Shown piece after piece: positions 1-7,193 of a stretch of DNA of 9,693 nt (within the stretch, counting starts at the first letter, position 1; every line of letters begins with the position of its first letter). Source of the stretch: Dehalococcoidia bacterium (GTDB taxonomy: Bacteria; Chloroflexota; Dehalococcoidia; Lucifugimonadales; UBA3495); the NCBI GenBank assembly GCA_022823105.1, contig JAJDXU010000107.1, positions 1-9,693 on the forward strand, written 5' to 3'. Under the pieces are notes generated by a model. That model was not told the DNA's origin. It ran no database searches and saw only the letters and a list, made by a program, of their open reading frames with translations. Both the position numbers and the translations under genes were made by a program.

Positions 1-541
1 GTTCGTCATCCTCGAATTCATCCCCGTCATCGTCGATGGTGGACAAGATTTCGCGGAGCAGGGTGTCTTCCTGGTCCTCGCCGGCGATGAGCATGGGGAG
101 GTCCGGCTCAACGACCTCGGGCTCAAGCATGGCGATGTGATCGAATCCGTAGAAGACATCGCTGTCGAGGATCCGCGCCAAGCCGGCGACGGTTACGCTA
201 ATTGGCCGGATCGGGGACGACCACCGCTCGGTGAGTTCCCGATGGATATCGCCCAGGGTCATGGTCTGGTCCTCGGCCAGGAGCAGGGTGCGGAATACGA
301 TCTCCTGGAGAGGCATGGATTGGCGGATGAAATCGGGGTCGTCGGCGCAGTGCGACCGGATTTCCGCGATCAACGCATTGGGGTCGGTTCCGTCGGCGGC
401 TGCTTTTCCGTAAGAGGGGCATGCCGAGGTCAGGCGGGCCGTGAGCAGCGGCACCGAAGAGCGATTGAGTTCGCCGAGGCGGTCCAGACTAAAGCGGTAC
501 TCGAGACCTTCCAAACGTGCGATTGAGGAAACTGTCGTCAT
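1..541 (-). CDS. Unrecognised acidic-tailed protein, possible winged-helix (partial, left-edge truncated)
   Basis: The reading frame is open from an ATG at 541 to the window edge, giving 180 residues without a stop. It starts MTTVSSIARLEGLEYRFSLD. Its ATG overlaps the moeA stop as ATGA, and a GAGGT Shine-Dalgarno lies inside the moeA end about 9 bases upstream, so it is probably translationally coupled to moeA. I do not recognise the family. Residues about 77-140 (PLQEIVFRTLLLAEDQTMTLGDIHRELTERW and onward) look like three helices and a short wing, reminiscent of HARE-HTH/winged-helix domains. After residue 140 the chain becomes very acidic (DDDGDEFEDDE at 170-180), somewhat like the tail of RNA polymerase delta. 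That likeness is only pattern-level. The C-terminus is missing. Confidence is high that this is a gene and low for any function. Confidence 0.75.
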   Translation of the reverse strand, partial: MTTVSSIARLEGLEYRFSLDRLGELNRSSVPLLTARLTSACPSYGKAAADGTDPNALIAEIRSHCADDPDFIRQSMPLQEIVFRTLLLAEDQTMTLGDIHRELTERWSSPIRPISVTVAGLARILDSDVFYGFDHIAMLEPEVVEPDLPMLIAGEDQEDTLLREILSTIDDDGDEFEDDE

Positions 542-1953
542 TGGGCAACCTCTTCATTCCAATCCAGCATCAGGATTTTGACGGCCTGTCCGGCGTCTTT
601 CCGGGGCAGATCGGCCGGGCAGATGGCCAAACCATTGGCGCGGGACAGGGAGGTGAGGATATTGGAGCCTTGCGGGCCGGTGGGAGTGGCGAACCAGGTA
701 CCGTCGCGGCGTTCGACCTCGACCCTGGCGTACACTCGCCGGCCGTCGCTGTTGAATATGGGGCCGGTGAGCACTCCCTCGACCACCGGGCGCGCCAACA
801 GGTCACGGCCCAACATACGGCGGATGGCGGGCCGGCCGAACATTTCGAACGCCAGCAGGGCGCTGACCGGATTGCCCGGCAGGCCGAGCAGGGGAAGGGG
901 ACGCCCGGCGTCGGTTCGGATGAGGCCGAAGGCGAGGGGCTTGGCCGGCCGCATACGGACCGACCAGAAGTTCATTTCGCCGCGCTGCTCCAGCACGTCC
1001 TTGACCATGTCGTAGTCGCCTTTGGACACGCCGGCCGAGGTGACGAGCAGGTCGGCGTCGGAGGCCTCATCTATGCAGCGGTGGAGGTCTTCGAGGGTAT
1101 CGCGGGCGATGCCGATGATACGGGGCTGCCCGCCGGCGGCGATGACGGCGGCCGCGACGCTGCTGCTGTTGCTGTCGTAGATGTGGCCGGGGGACAGGGT
1201 TTCACCGGCGGGGGTCAGTTCGTCGCCGGTGGAAAGCACGGCGACGACCGGTCGGCGGATGACGCGAGCGGTGATCAGGCCCAGGGAGGCCATGACGCCG
1301 GCCTCGGCCGGTCGGACGATGGTTCCGGCGGGCAGGACCAACTCGCCGGCGGAGACGTCCTCTCCAGCGGGTCGAACGTTGCTTCCGATGGGCAATGCCT
1401 TGTGAATCGCGATATGGTCCAACGCTTCGCCGCGACCGCGTCGTTCGAGTTCGTCGGTTTCCTCGAAGGGAACCACGGTATCGGCGCCATTGGGCACGGG
1501 GGCGCCGGTCATGATGCGGATGGCGTTGCCCGGGGTCACGGTGTCCTTTGACACCTGGCCGGCGGCAACGGCTGAAATGACCGACAGAGTTGGCGGTTTT
1601 TCGGCGGCGTCCGCGATGTCGGAATGGAGCACGGCGTAGCCGTCCATGGCAGAGTTCGCCAGGGGCGGCAGGTCCAGTGGGGAGGTGATGTCTTCGGCCA
1701 GGGCGAGTCCCAGGCAATCCAGGACCGGGAGCTCAACCGGTTCGAGGGGGTGGAAGTGGGCGATGATGCGTGAGAAAGCGTCCTCGACCTCCAGCATATC
1801 CTCATGGCCGTGAGATCCATTGTGGCGGCCGCCGTGGTGGCCGCCATGATGGCGGCGCTCGTGGTGGGATCCGTGGTCGTGAATGCTCTCGTGGTCGCCG
1901 TCGCCGTGAGCATCGTGGGCGTGGAGATGGCGGGGTTCCCTGTGAGTAGTCAT
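538..1953 (-). CDS. moeA: Molybdopterin molybdenumtransferase MoeA with His-rich N-terminal extension
   Basis: MoeA inserts molybdate into adenylylated molybdopterin, releasing AMP and forming molybdenum cofactor in the cytoplasm. The family signatures are all present in order: PPLANSAMDGYAV (residues 96-108, conserved Asp104), IRIMTGAPVPNGADTVVPFE (145-164), STGDEL (241-246), DSNSSS (260-265), SAGVSKGDYD (306-315), MRPAKP (334-339) and GLPGNPVSALLAFE (357-370). The C-terminal MoeA domain IV follows to residue 471. Without its first 52 residues the protein is 419 long, the normal family size. The extra N-terminus has 17 histidines in 50 residues, including two HHGG units, and may bind metal. 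The ATG at 1953 has only a weak Shine-Dalgarno. The alternative ATG at 1797 (Met53, MLEVEDAF) has GAGG very close upstream, so the extension is likely but not proven to be translated. The gene overlaps the next one by ATGA. Confidence 0.95.
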   Translation of the reverse strand: MTTHREPRHLHAHDAHGDGDHESIHDHGSHHERRHHGGHHGGRHNGSHGHEDMLEVEDAFSRIIAHFHPLEPVELPVLDCLGLALAEDITSPLDLPPLANSAMDGYAVLHSDIADAAEKPPTLSVISAVAAGQVSKDTVTPGNAIRIMTGAPVPNGADTVVPFEETDELERRGRGEALDHIAIHKALPIGSNVRPAGEDVSAGELVLPAGTIVRPAEAGVMASLGLITARVIRRPVVAVLSTGDELTPAGETLSPGHIYDSNSSSVAAAVIAAGGQPRIIGIARDTLEDLHRCIDEASDADLLVTSAGVSKGDYDMVKDVLEQRGEMNFWSVRMRPAKPLAFGLIRTDAGRPLPLLGLPGNPVSALLAFEMFGRPAIRRMLGRDLLARPVVEGVLTGPIFNSDGRRVYARVEVERRDGTWFATPTGPQGSNILTSLSRANGLAICPADLPRKDAGQAVKILMLDWNEEVAQ

Positions 1954-2076
1954 GGCTATTGCGTCCAGCAGCAGGGGCCCGGCAACCGCTGAAGGTGGTG
2001 GCTTACGACGCGGGACCGCTGCTCAAAGAGTCGGGGCGTTAACCAGTTTATCACAGGGCCCGGCGAAATTCGTCGC

Positions 2077-4503
2077 CTAGGCGCGCACAGTGGCTCCGAC
2101 TTCGCGCTCCAGCACCCTGGTCAACCCGTTCACTGCGCGGTTCACGTCGTCGTTGGTCAGGGTCCGATCGGCGGCGCGGAACCTGATGCGAAAGGCGAGG
2201 GAACGGGAGCCTTCGGGCAGGTTGTCTCCCGCGTACACATCGAACAGCTCGGCGCGCTCCACGAGGCGGACACGTTCGATCAGACGCTGCACCTGGCTGG
2301 CCGGAACGGAGTCAGGCACCACCAGCGCGAGGTCGCGATTCGCTGCCGGGAAACGGGAGAGGGATTGGAAACGGGTTTCGTCGGAGGCAACGCCCTGAGT
2401 GGCAGCGAGCAGATCGTCCAGCCTGATCTCGAAATAGATGACGGGATCCGGCCCCGCGTCGAATGCCTGGCATATATCGGGGTGCAACTCGCCAATGGTC
2501 CCCACATCCGCCTGACGTTCACCGGAGACGGTGATCCGGGCGCAACGGCCGGGATGGAACAGGGAGTCGTCCTCGGACTCGTAGGCGATGGCGATTCCCA
2601 TGCGGGCCAAGGCCGTGTCCAGGGTCCCGGACAGGTCGTAGAAGTCCAACGGCTCCGACTCGCTGAGCCAGTTAGCATCGTAGCGGGGGCCGGACATGAC
2701 GCCGGCCGCGAGTTCCCGTTCATGGGGCAATCCGGTGTCCCGCGGGATGAACGCCCGCCCCAGCTCGAACAGGCGGAACCCACCATCGTTGTGTCCCTGG
2801 TTGTACGCCAGCGTGTTGAGGATGCTGGCGGCGAGGGTGGGCCGCAGCACGTCCTGCTCGGTGGACATCGGGTTGGCGACGCGGAGGAGGAGTCCGGGAT
2901 CGTGGCCGTCACGGTGGAGTTTAGCCAGGTCATCGGGACTGACCAGCGGGTAGCTGATGGTTTCCTGCATGCCGGCTGCGCCCAGGGCGTCGCGGAGGTT
3001 ATCCTTGAGCGCCATCATGGGGTTGCCCTGATGGTAAGGGATTGGCGACGAGAGCATGGTGGTGGGGACTTCGTCGTATCCGATGATGCGTATGACCTCT
3101 TCGATCAGGTCCTCTTCAATGGCGATGTCGCTGCGCCAATAAGGAGGGTCGGCTTCGAGGCTATCGGGTCCGGTGCGACGTGTCGTGATGCCAAGGCTCG
3201 CCAGGACCGTCTCGGCGCGGGCGATGTCGAGATCCATCCCAAGCAGTTGCCGCAGGCGGCCGACGGTCAACGGCACGGGCGGCGTGGGACGGTGGCCGTC
3301 GGGGTACACGTCAATGATCCCTGCGGCGGCCTCGCCACCTGCGGTTTCCAGGATCAGCTGGGTAGCACGGCGGAGGGCGATGGGAGCGAGTTCGGGCCTC
3401 AGCCCCTTTTCGAACCGCTGGCTGGCCTCGGTGCGCAGGTCCAGGTCGGTGGCGGTGCGGCGGTTGTTCAGGTTGTAGAAATTGGCGGACTCGAGGAGCA
3501 TGTTCCTGGTGGAAAGCCTTATTTCGCTGTTTGCGCCGCCCATCACGCCGCCGATACCGATGGCTTTAGCCGGATCGGCGATGAGCAGGTTGTTGGTCGT
3601 CAGGGAGCGCTCCACGCCGTCCAGCGTGGTGAATTTCTCGTCGTGCGTGGCGCGGCGGACCACTACGTGGCGGTCCGTCACGGTGTCCAGGTCGAAAGCG
3701 TGCAACGGTTGGTTGAACTCGAGCATCACATAGTTGGTGACGTCGACCACGTTGTTGATGGGGCGCAGGCCGGCGCGGGTGAGCCTGTCCTGTAGCCACT
3801 GGGGAGATTCGCCGATGGTGATTCCGGTGATCACCGAGGCCGTGTAGCGGGGGCACAGGTCGGGGTCCGCAATGGTCACCTTGGCCAGGCCGGCGACGGG
3901 GGTGGCGGATTCGGGGTAGGAGGTCTCCGGGACACGCACCGTCTGGCCCGTGATGGCGCCGATCTCGCGGGCCACACCGAGCATGGACAGGCAGTCGCCG
4001 CGATTGGGGGTGAGTTCGAGTTCCAGGAACGTGTCGCCGAGCACGTCGTCAAGGGGAGTCCCGACCACGGCTTCGTCGGGGAGGACGATGATGCCCTCAT
4101 GTTCGTCGCTGATCTCGAGTTCGGCCTCCGAGCAGATCATGCCCTCTGAGACAATACCGCGGATGCGAGCGGGCTTGAGTGCTTCCCGGCGTCCGGTGTG
4201 CATGTTGAGGAGAGTGACCCCGGGACGGGCGAAGCAGATTTTCTGCCCGGCGGCCACGTTGGGCGCGCCGCACACCACTTCGAGCGGAGGGCCGTCGCCA
4301 GGGTCAACCTCGCACAGGGTCAGCGTGTCCGCGTTGGGATGGGGGCGGGTTGCGGTGACGTGGCCCACGACGCAGCCATCCCAGCCGCCGCGTGTGTAAA
4401 CGTCGCCGACCTCGATGCCGCCCATGGTGAGGCGGTGGGCCAACTCATGCGGGGGCAGCGTGATGTCAACGTATTGAGAGAGCCAGGAGAAGGGGATGAG
4501 CAT
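2077..4503 (-). CDS. pheT: Phenylalanine--tRNA ligase beta subunit
   Basis: This is the beta chain of the alpha2-beta2 class II synthetase that charges tRNA-Phe. It carries tRNA binding and editing while the alpha chain holds the active site. At 808 residues it has the usual bacterial length and domain order. The EMAP-II-like tRNA-binding OB fold is at about 40-150 (HPNADTLTLCEV, VVCGAPNVAAGQK). It is followed by LTPNRGDCLSMLGVAREI (164-181), the B3/4 editing region with NVVDVTNYVMLEFNQPLHAF (251-270), GGVMGGANSEI, and RTEASQRFEKG (357-367). B5 ends in the acidic EEDLIEEVIRIIGYDEVP (463-480). A catalytic-like core comes next, then a C-terminal FDX-ACB domain starting near FPAANRDLALVV. The ATG start gives the canonical MLIPFSWLSQYV. 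It follows pheS after 53 bases and is almost certainly co-transcribed. No long reading-frame defect is seen. Confidence 0.98.
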   Translation of the reverse strand: MLIPFSWLSQYVDITLPPHELAHRLTMGGIEVGDVYTRGGWDGCVVGHVTATRPHPNADTLTLCEVDPGDGPPLEVVCGAPNVAAGQKICFARPGVTLLNMHTGRREALKPARIRGIVSEGMICSEAELEISDEHEGIIVLPDEAVVGTPLDDVLGDTFLELELTPNRGDCLSMLGVAREIGAITGQTVRVPETSYPESATPVAGLAKVTIADPDLCPRYTASVITGITIGESPQWLQDRLTRAGLRPINNVVDVTNYVMLEFNQPLHAFDLDTVTDRHVVVRRATHDEKFTTLDGVERSLTTNNLLIADPAKAIGIGGVMGGANSEIRLSTRNMLLESANFYNLNNRRTATDLDLRTEASQRFEKGLRPELAPIALRRATQLILETAGGEAAAGIIDVYPDGHRPTPPVPLTVGRLRQLLGMDLDIARAETVLASLGITTRRTGPDSLEADPPYWRSDIAIEEDLIEEVIRIIGYDEVPTTMLSSPIPYHQGNPMMALKDNLRDALGAAGMQETISYPLVSPDDLAKLHRDGHDPGLLLRVANPMSTEQDVLRPTLAASILNTLAYNQGHNDGGFRLFELGRAFIPRDTGLPHERELAAGVMSGPRYDANWLSESEPLDFYDLSGTLDTALARMGIAIAYESEDDSLFHPGRCARITVSGERQADVGTIGELHPDICQAFDAGPDPVIYFEIRLDDLLAATQGVASDETRFQSLSRFPAANRDLALVVPDSVPASQVQRLIERVRLVERAELFDVYAGDNLPEGSRSLAFRIRFRAADRTLTNDDVNRAVNGLTRVLEREVGATVRA

Positions 4504-4556
4504 GTTCGCCGTGGTCCTATCGCCAAGAAGTCGCCGGTCGCCAGAAAATCAATGGG

Positions 4557-5618
4557 TCAGAACTGCTTCAGGAACCTCACGTCGTTGCGGTAGAAGTGGC
4601 GAATGTCGTCGATTCCGTATTTGAGCATGCCGATGCGCTCGGGGCCCATGCCGAAAGCGAAGCCGGTGTACCGTTGAGGGTCGTAGCCGACCCCCTCCAG
4701 CACGCGCGGGTGCACCATGCCGGCGCCCATGATCTCGATCCAGTCCTCGTCGCGGTTGATGGGACGTTTGCCGGTGGACGGGTCCACGAAGTTGGAAATG
4801 GACATATCCACGCCGGGTTCCACGAAGGGGAAATAGTCGCAGCGGAACCGGATCTGGCGGTCGGGGCCGAACACGCGGCGGGCGAATTCGTAGAGCGTGC
4901 CTTTCAGGTTGGCGAAAGTGATCCCCTCTGCTACTGCAAGCCCCTCAATCTGGTAGAAATGCCACTCGTGGGTGGCGTCGGTGGCCTCGTAGCGGTAGCA
5001 CTTGCCGGGCACGACCACGCGCACCGGAGGCTGCTGGGCTTCCATTACTCGGGCCTGCATAGGCGAGGTGTGCGTACGCAGCAGCATGGGCTGCTGGCCC
5101 TCCTCGTTGACGTAGTCGACCCACAGGGAATTCCACATATCCCGGGCCGGATGGCCGGCCGGGATGTTCAGCATCTCGAAGTTGTAGTGATCGAGTTCGA
5201 CCTCGGGGCCCTCGACGACGCTGAACCCCATGGCCATGAAGGCGCTGCAGATTTCGCGCACGATTTGGGTCGTGGGATGCAGGCGGCCGGCGATCACGGG
5301 CCTTCCCGGTAGGGTGACGTCCAGAGCGTCGCGCGCGGCCAGTTCCGCCTCGGCCAGTTCGCGCATTCGGCGCGCCAAAGCCTCTTCTAGGACGTTCTTG
5401 GCCTGGTTGGCCTGTGTGCCAACCTCACGTCGCTGATCGGGATCGAGTTGGGGGATGGACCGGAGCAGGCCGGTGATCTGCCCCCGCCGGCCCAGGTAAT
5501 TTACTCGCCACTCTTCGGCGCTTACAGCGTCAGGAGCGGCGTTCAGTTCCTGGAGGGCTTGGTTGGTCAGCGCCGCGATGGACGCTGCCGAAGGTGATTC
5601 GACGGTAGGTTGGGACAC
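4557..5618 (-). CDS. pheS: Phenylalanine--tRNA ligase alpha subunit
   Basis: This is the catalytic alpha chain of phenylalanyl-tRNA synthetase, forming phenylalanyl-AMP and charging tRNA-Phe. It has 353 residues, a normal size. An N-terminal helical coiled-coil region (about 1-100) binds tRNA. The catalytic domain starts at HPTTQIVREICSAFMAMGF (114-132) and includes EGPEVELDHYNFEMLN, RTHTSPMQAR (181-190), the motif-2 region CYRYEATDATHEWHFYQIEG (207-226), and motif 3 GFAFGMGPERIGMLKYGIDD (319-338). It ends in RNDVRFLKQF. The position usually reading FHQ is FYQ here, a mild variant. The start codon is GTG, and an in-frame TAG ten bases upstream rules out a longer form. No convincing Shine-Dalgarno precedes it. 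It is the first gene of the pheST operon, with a strong promoter about 35-60 bases upstream. Confidence 0.98.
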   Translation of the reverse strand: MSQPTVESPSAASIAALTNQALQELNAAPDAVSAEEWRVNYLGRRGQITGLLRSIPQLDPDQRREVGTQANQAKNVLEEALARRMRELAEAELAARDALDVTLPGRPVIAGRLHPTTQIVREICSAFMAMGFSVVEGPEVELDHYNFEMLNIPAGHPARDMWNSLWVDYVNEEGQQPMLLRTHTSPMQARVMEAQQPPVRVVVPGKCYRYEATDATHEWHFYQIEGLAVAEGITFANLKGTLYEFARRVFGPDRQIRFRCDYFPFVEPGVDMSISNFVDPSTGKRPINRDEDWIEIMGAGMVHPRVLEGVGYDPQRYTGFAFGMGPERIGMLKYGIDDIRHFYRNDVRFLKQF

Positions 5619-5651
5619 GATAGCATTCTACAATACAATGGGCAGTGTGAA

Positions 5652-5681
5652 ATTATAGGCAGCGGCCCAACGGCGGGTCAA
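5652..5681 (-). promoter_or_regulatory. Sigma70-like promoter for pheST
   Basis: Read on the minus strand, TTGACC (5681-5676) is followed by an 18-base spacer and a perfect TATAAT (5657-5652). Transcription would start near 5645, giving a leader of about 27 bases before the GTG of pheS. No leader peptide or T-box-like structure fits in such a short leader. A second, weaker candidate lies closer: TTCACA (5651-5646), a 15-base spacer, then TAGAAT (5630-5625). That one would place the start at or next to the GTG itself. Confidence 0.7.
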
Positions 5682-5748
5682 GGCGCCGGTCGCGGCAACG
5701 GCTGGCGGGGCCGACGGAAGAGCGTGGGACGGTCGGGGCCGCGCGCAC

Positions 5749-5768
5749 ACAAAAATTTGTCATATAAT
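5749..5768 (+). promoter_or_regulatory. -10 element and adjoining palindrome upstream of the Rieske gene
   Basis: A perfect TATAAT sits at 5763-5768 on the plus strand, preceded by an A/T tract in an otherwise GC-rich stretch. No good -35 hexamer is found 16-18 bases upstream. Immediately upstream is the palindrome ACAAA-AA-TTTGT (5749-5760), in the spacer where an activator or repressor could bind. The leader to the Rieske ATG would be about 90 bases. The element is inferred from position and base composition only. Confidence 0.45.
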
Positions 5769-5848
5769 ATCCGCGCCGTAACATTTGCCTGCGTGGCTGA
5801 AACTGACGACGACCTGCTGAATCGTGCGGTTTCGGTAACGTACCACCT

Positions 5849-5856
5849 AAGGAGGA
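5849..5856 (+). promoter_or_regulatory. Strong Shine-Dalgarno of the Rieske gene
   Basis: AAGGAGGA matches the 16S rRNA 3' end almost fully and lies 8 bases before the ATG at 5865. It decides the start against the longer open frame beginning at 5610. Confidence 0.85.
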
Positions 5857-5864
5857 GAACCCCG

Positions 5865-6191
5865 ATGGCCGACGAATTTGTCAAAGTTGCCGCTGTCAGC
5901 GATATACCGCCCGGCGATATGGTTTCCGTGAGGGTTGGATCGGAAGAAATCCTGCTGGTCAACCTGGATGGCGACCTGCACGCGTGCGACGACATCTGCA
6001 CGCACGCTTATGCCAACCTTTCCGAGGGGGACCTGGAGGACGGCGAGCTGGTCTGCCCGCTGCACGGAGCGGTTTTCGATGTCGCCACGGGGAGCGCGGT
6101 TACGCCGCCGGCGACCGAGGCGCTGCGCAAGTTTGCCGTGCGCATTGATGGTGACGACGTTCTGGTGGGTCCGGTGATCGAAGCCGAGTAG
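5865..6191 (+). CDS. Rieske [2Fe-2S] ferredoxin, BphF/NirD type
   Basis: This is a small soluble electron carrier of 108 residues with one Rieske cluster. The ligands are visible as C45-T-H47, then 16 residues, then C64-P-L-H67 followed by G. This is the CxH...CxxHG arrangement of dioxygenase ferredoxins and NirD-like proteins. There is no signal peptide or membrane anchor, so it is not a bc1-type Rieske protein. The start is chosen because the near-perfect Shine-Dalgarno AAGGAGGA (5849-5856) lies 8 bases before this ATG. The frame stays open further upstream to 5610, but that part has no ribosome site and runs into promoter DNA. The gene is alone on its strand with its own terminator, so no oxygenase partner can be named. 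It could serve as a general electron donor. Confidence 0.93.
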   Translation: MADEFVKVAAVSDIPPGDMVSVRVGSEEILLVNLDGDLHACDDICTHAYANLSEGDLEDGELVCPLHGAVFDVATGSAVTPPATEALRKFAVRIDGDDVLVGPVIEAE

Positions 6192-6214
6192 TTGACTGAC
6201 CCGCTGACCATGTT

Positions 6215-6245
6215 CGGCGCCGGCGTTGAGCCGGCGCCGTTTTTT
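6215..6245 (+). terminator. Intrinsic terminator after the Rieske gene
   Basis: A perfect 10-bp GC-only stem, CGGCGCCGGC (6215-6224) with GCCGGCGCCG (6230-6239), closes a GTTGA loop and runs straight into six T residues (6240-6245). It lies 23 bases after the Rieske stop. On the minus strand the hairpin is not followed by a T tract, so it acts in one direction and is not an obvious stop for the converging operon ending at 6294. Confidence 0.93.
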
Positions 6246-6293
6246 GTTGCATGTGGTCGGTGGATCAGCGCACTTTCTAGCTGCCGACGGCTT

Positions 6294-7124
6294 CTAATCG
6301 TCCTCGCGGATGTTCTGATACACCGCCAAGGGTGTCGCCGCCAGCAACCCCGCGTCCACGGGCAGCACCACGCCGGACACCCAACGGGACTCGTCGCTGG
6401 CCAGGAACAGGGCGGCATAGGCGATGTCCCAGCCGTTGCCCTCTATGCCCAGCGGGCCGGCTTTGCGTCTGAGTTCCCGGGTGCGGTCGGGCATCGCGCC
6501 GGCGACCATGGGGGTGTAGATATGGCCGGGAGCGATGACGTTGACACGGACATTGTCGCGTCCCAGGTGGACGGCCATGGTTTCGGACATGCCGATGACA
6601 CCAGATTTTGAGGCGGAGTAGGGGATGCTGGCCATGCCGCTGCCGGCGCGAACGCCGGCGATGGACGACATGTTGATGATGCTGCCGCCGCCGGAGTCGA
6701 TCATCCTGGGCACGGCGTACTTGGTGGTGAGCATCATGCTCTTCAGGTTCACGTCCAGGACGTTATCCCAAACGCTCTCCTCCACCTCGGTGGGTGTTCC
6801 AGGCCCGGTGATGCCGAAGTTGTTGAAAAGGATGTGCAGCCCGCCGTAGCGCTGGACGGCGGCCTCCATGACGGCTTCGCAGTCGGCTGCTGAGGTCACA
6901 TCGGCGGCGATTATGGATCCTTCGCCGCCTTCCTCGTGGATGGCGGCCAGGGTCTCCTCGGCGGCCTGGGGATTGCGGTCGACGAGGAGCACCCTGGCGC
7001 CTTCGCGGGCGAAAAGGATTGACGAGGCCTTGCCGGTTCCCAAGCCTGGCCCGCTGGAACCGGCGCCGGTGATGATTGCGACCTTATCCTGGAGCCTGGG
7101 GCGTCCTGATGGCAGCAGGGTCAT
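6294..7124 (-). CDS. Short-chain dehydrogenase/reductase (classical SDR, NAD-type)
   Basis: This is a Rossmann-fold oxidoreductase of 276 residues that oxidises or reduces an alcohol/carbonyl substrate with NAD(P). The nucleotide-binding loop TGAGSSGPGLGTGKA (19-33) is longer than the usual TGxxxGIG. Asp49 at the end of beta-2 (LLVDRN) suggests NAD rather than NADP. NNFG (101-104) replaces the common NNAG. Catalytic candidates are Asn126 (DVNLK), Ser153/154 (NMSS), Tyr169 and Lys173 (YSASK). APGHIYTPM (198-206) follows the PG motif and GVVLPVDAG is the usual C-terminal signature. The ATG at 7124 has a good GGAGG Shine-Dalgarno six bases upstream. It is the last gene of the selenoprotein cluster, 69 bases after the AhpD-like gene, in a gap holding a palindrome. 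The substrate cannot be told from the sequence. Confidence 0.95.
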   Translation of the reverse strand: MTLLPSGRPRLQDKVAIITGAGSSGPGLGTGKASSILFAREGARVLLVDRNPQAAEETLAAIHEEGGEGSIIAADVTSAADCEAVMEAAVQRYGGLHILFNNFGITGPGTPTEVEESVWDNVLDVNLKSMMLTTKYAVPRMIDSGGGSIINMSSIAGVRAGSGMASIPYSASKSGVIGMSETMAVHLGRDNVRVNVIAPGHIYTPMVAGAMPDRTRELRRKAGPLGIEGNGWDIAYAALFLASDESRWVSGVVLPVDAGLLAATPLAVYQNIREDD

Positions 7125-7145
7125 TTGGAACCTCCAAAAAGTAGA

Positions 7146-7171
7146 TAGGGGCGAATCGTTGTTCGCCCCTA
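7146..7171. repeat. Intergenic palindrome, copy 1 (TAGGGGCGAA/TTCGCCCCTA)
   Basis: TAGGGGCGAA (7146-7155) and TTCGCCCCTA (7162-7171) form a perfect 10-bp stem with a 6-base loop, in the gap between the AhpD-like gene and the SDR gene. The right arm is shared with the copy at 7784-7809. No T tract follows on either strand, so it is not a standard terminator. It could act as a processing or attenuation site in the operon mRNA. Small GTAGGGGC-type palindromes scattered between genes are common in some Chloroflexota and environmental genomes (recalled, not checked). Confidence 0.8.
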
Positions 7172-7193
7172 CAGATTAGCGATCAAGGGGATA

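Noticed and set aside
517..1551. Long plus-strand open frame opposite moeA (344 codons)
   Set aside because: It is the antisense shadow of a full-length, motif-complete moeA in GC-rich DNA. The translation is low in complexity and matches no family.
1804..1992. Hydrophobic plus-strand small protein resembling a membrane segment
   Set aside because: The valine/alanine run is simply the complement of histidine and glycine codons in the MoeA N-terminal tail. There is no Shine-Dalgarno.
1954..2076. Promoter or riboswitch (for example a Moco element) in the pheT-moeA gap
   Set aside because: There are only weak -10-like patches (GATAAA) without a partner -35, and no conserved Moco-riboswitch structure is visible. 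Nothing could be supported.
2055..2079. Small hairpin GGCGA/TCGCC just after the pheT stop as a terminator
   Set aside because: The stem is only 5 bp and no T tract follows on the minus strand.
2365..3795. Long plus-strand open frame opposite pheT (476 codons)
   Set aside because: It is antisense to a canonical pheT with all domains present. It has no ribosome site and no recognisable protein sequence.
5610..5864. N-terminal extension of the Rieske protein from an ATG at 5610
   Set aside because: The extension covers the pheS promoter and the Rieske -10 box, and resembles no Rieske family. A near-perfect Shine-Dalgarno marks the ATG at 5865.
7146..7171. Palindrome copy 1 as an intrinsic terminator of the AhpD-like gene
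   Set aside because: The stem is good but there is no T run after it on the minus strand, and it is a repeated element found also in the preceding gap.
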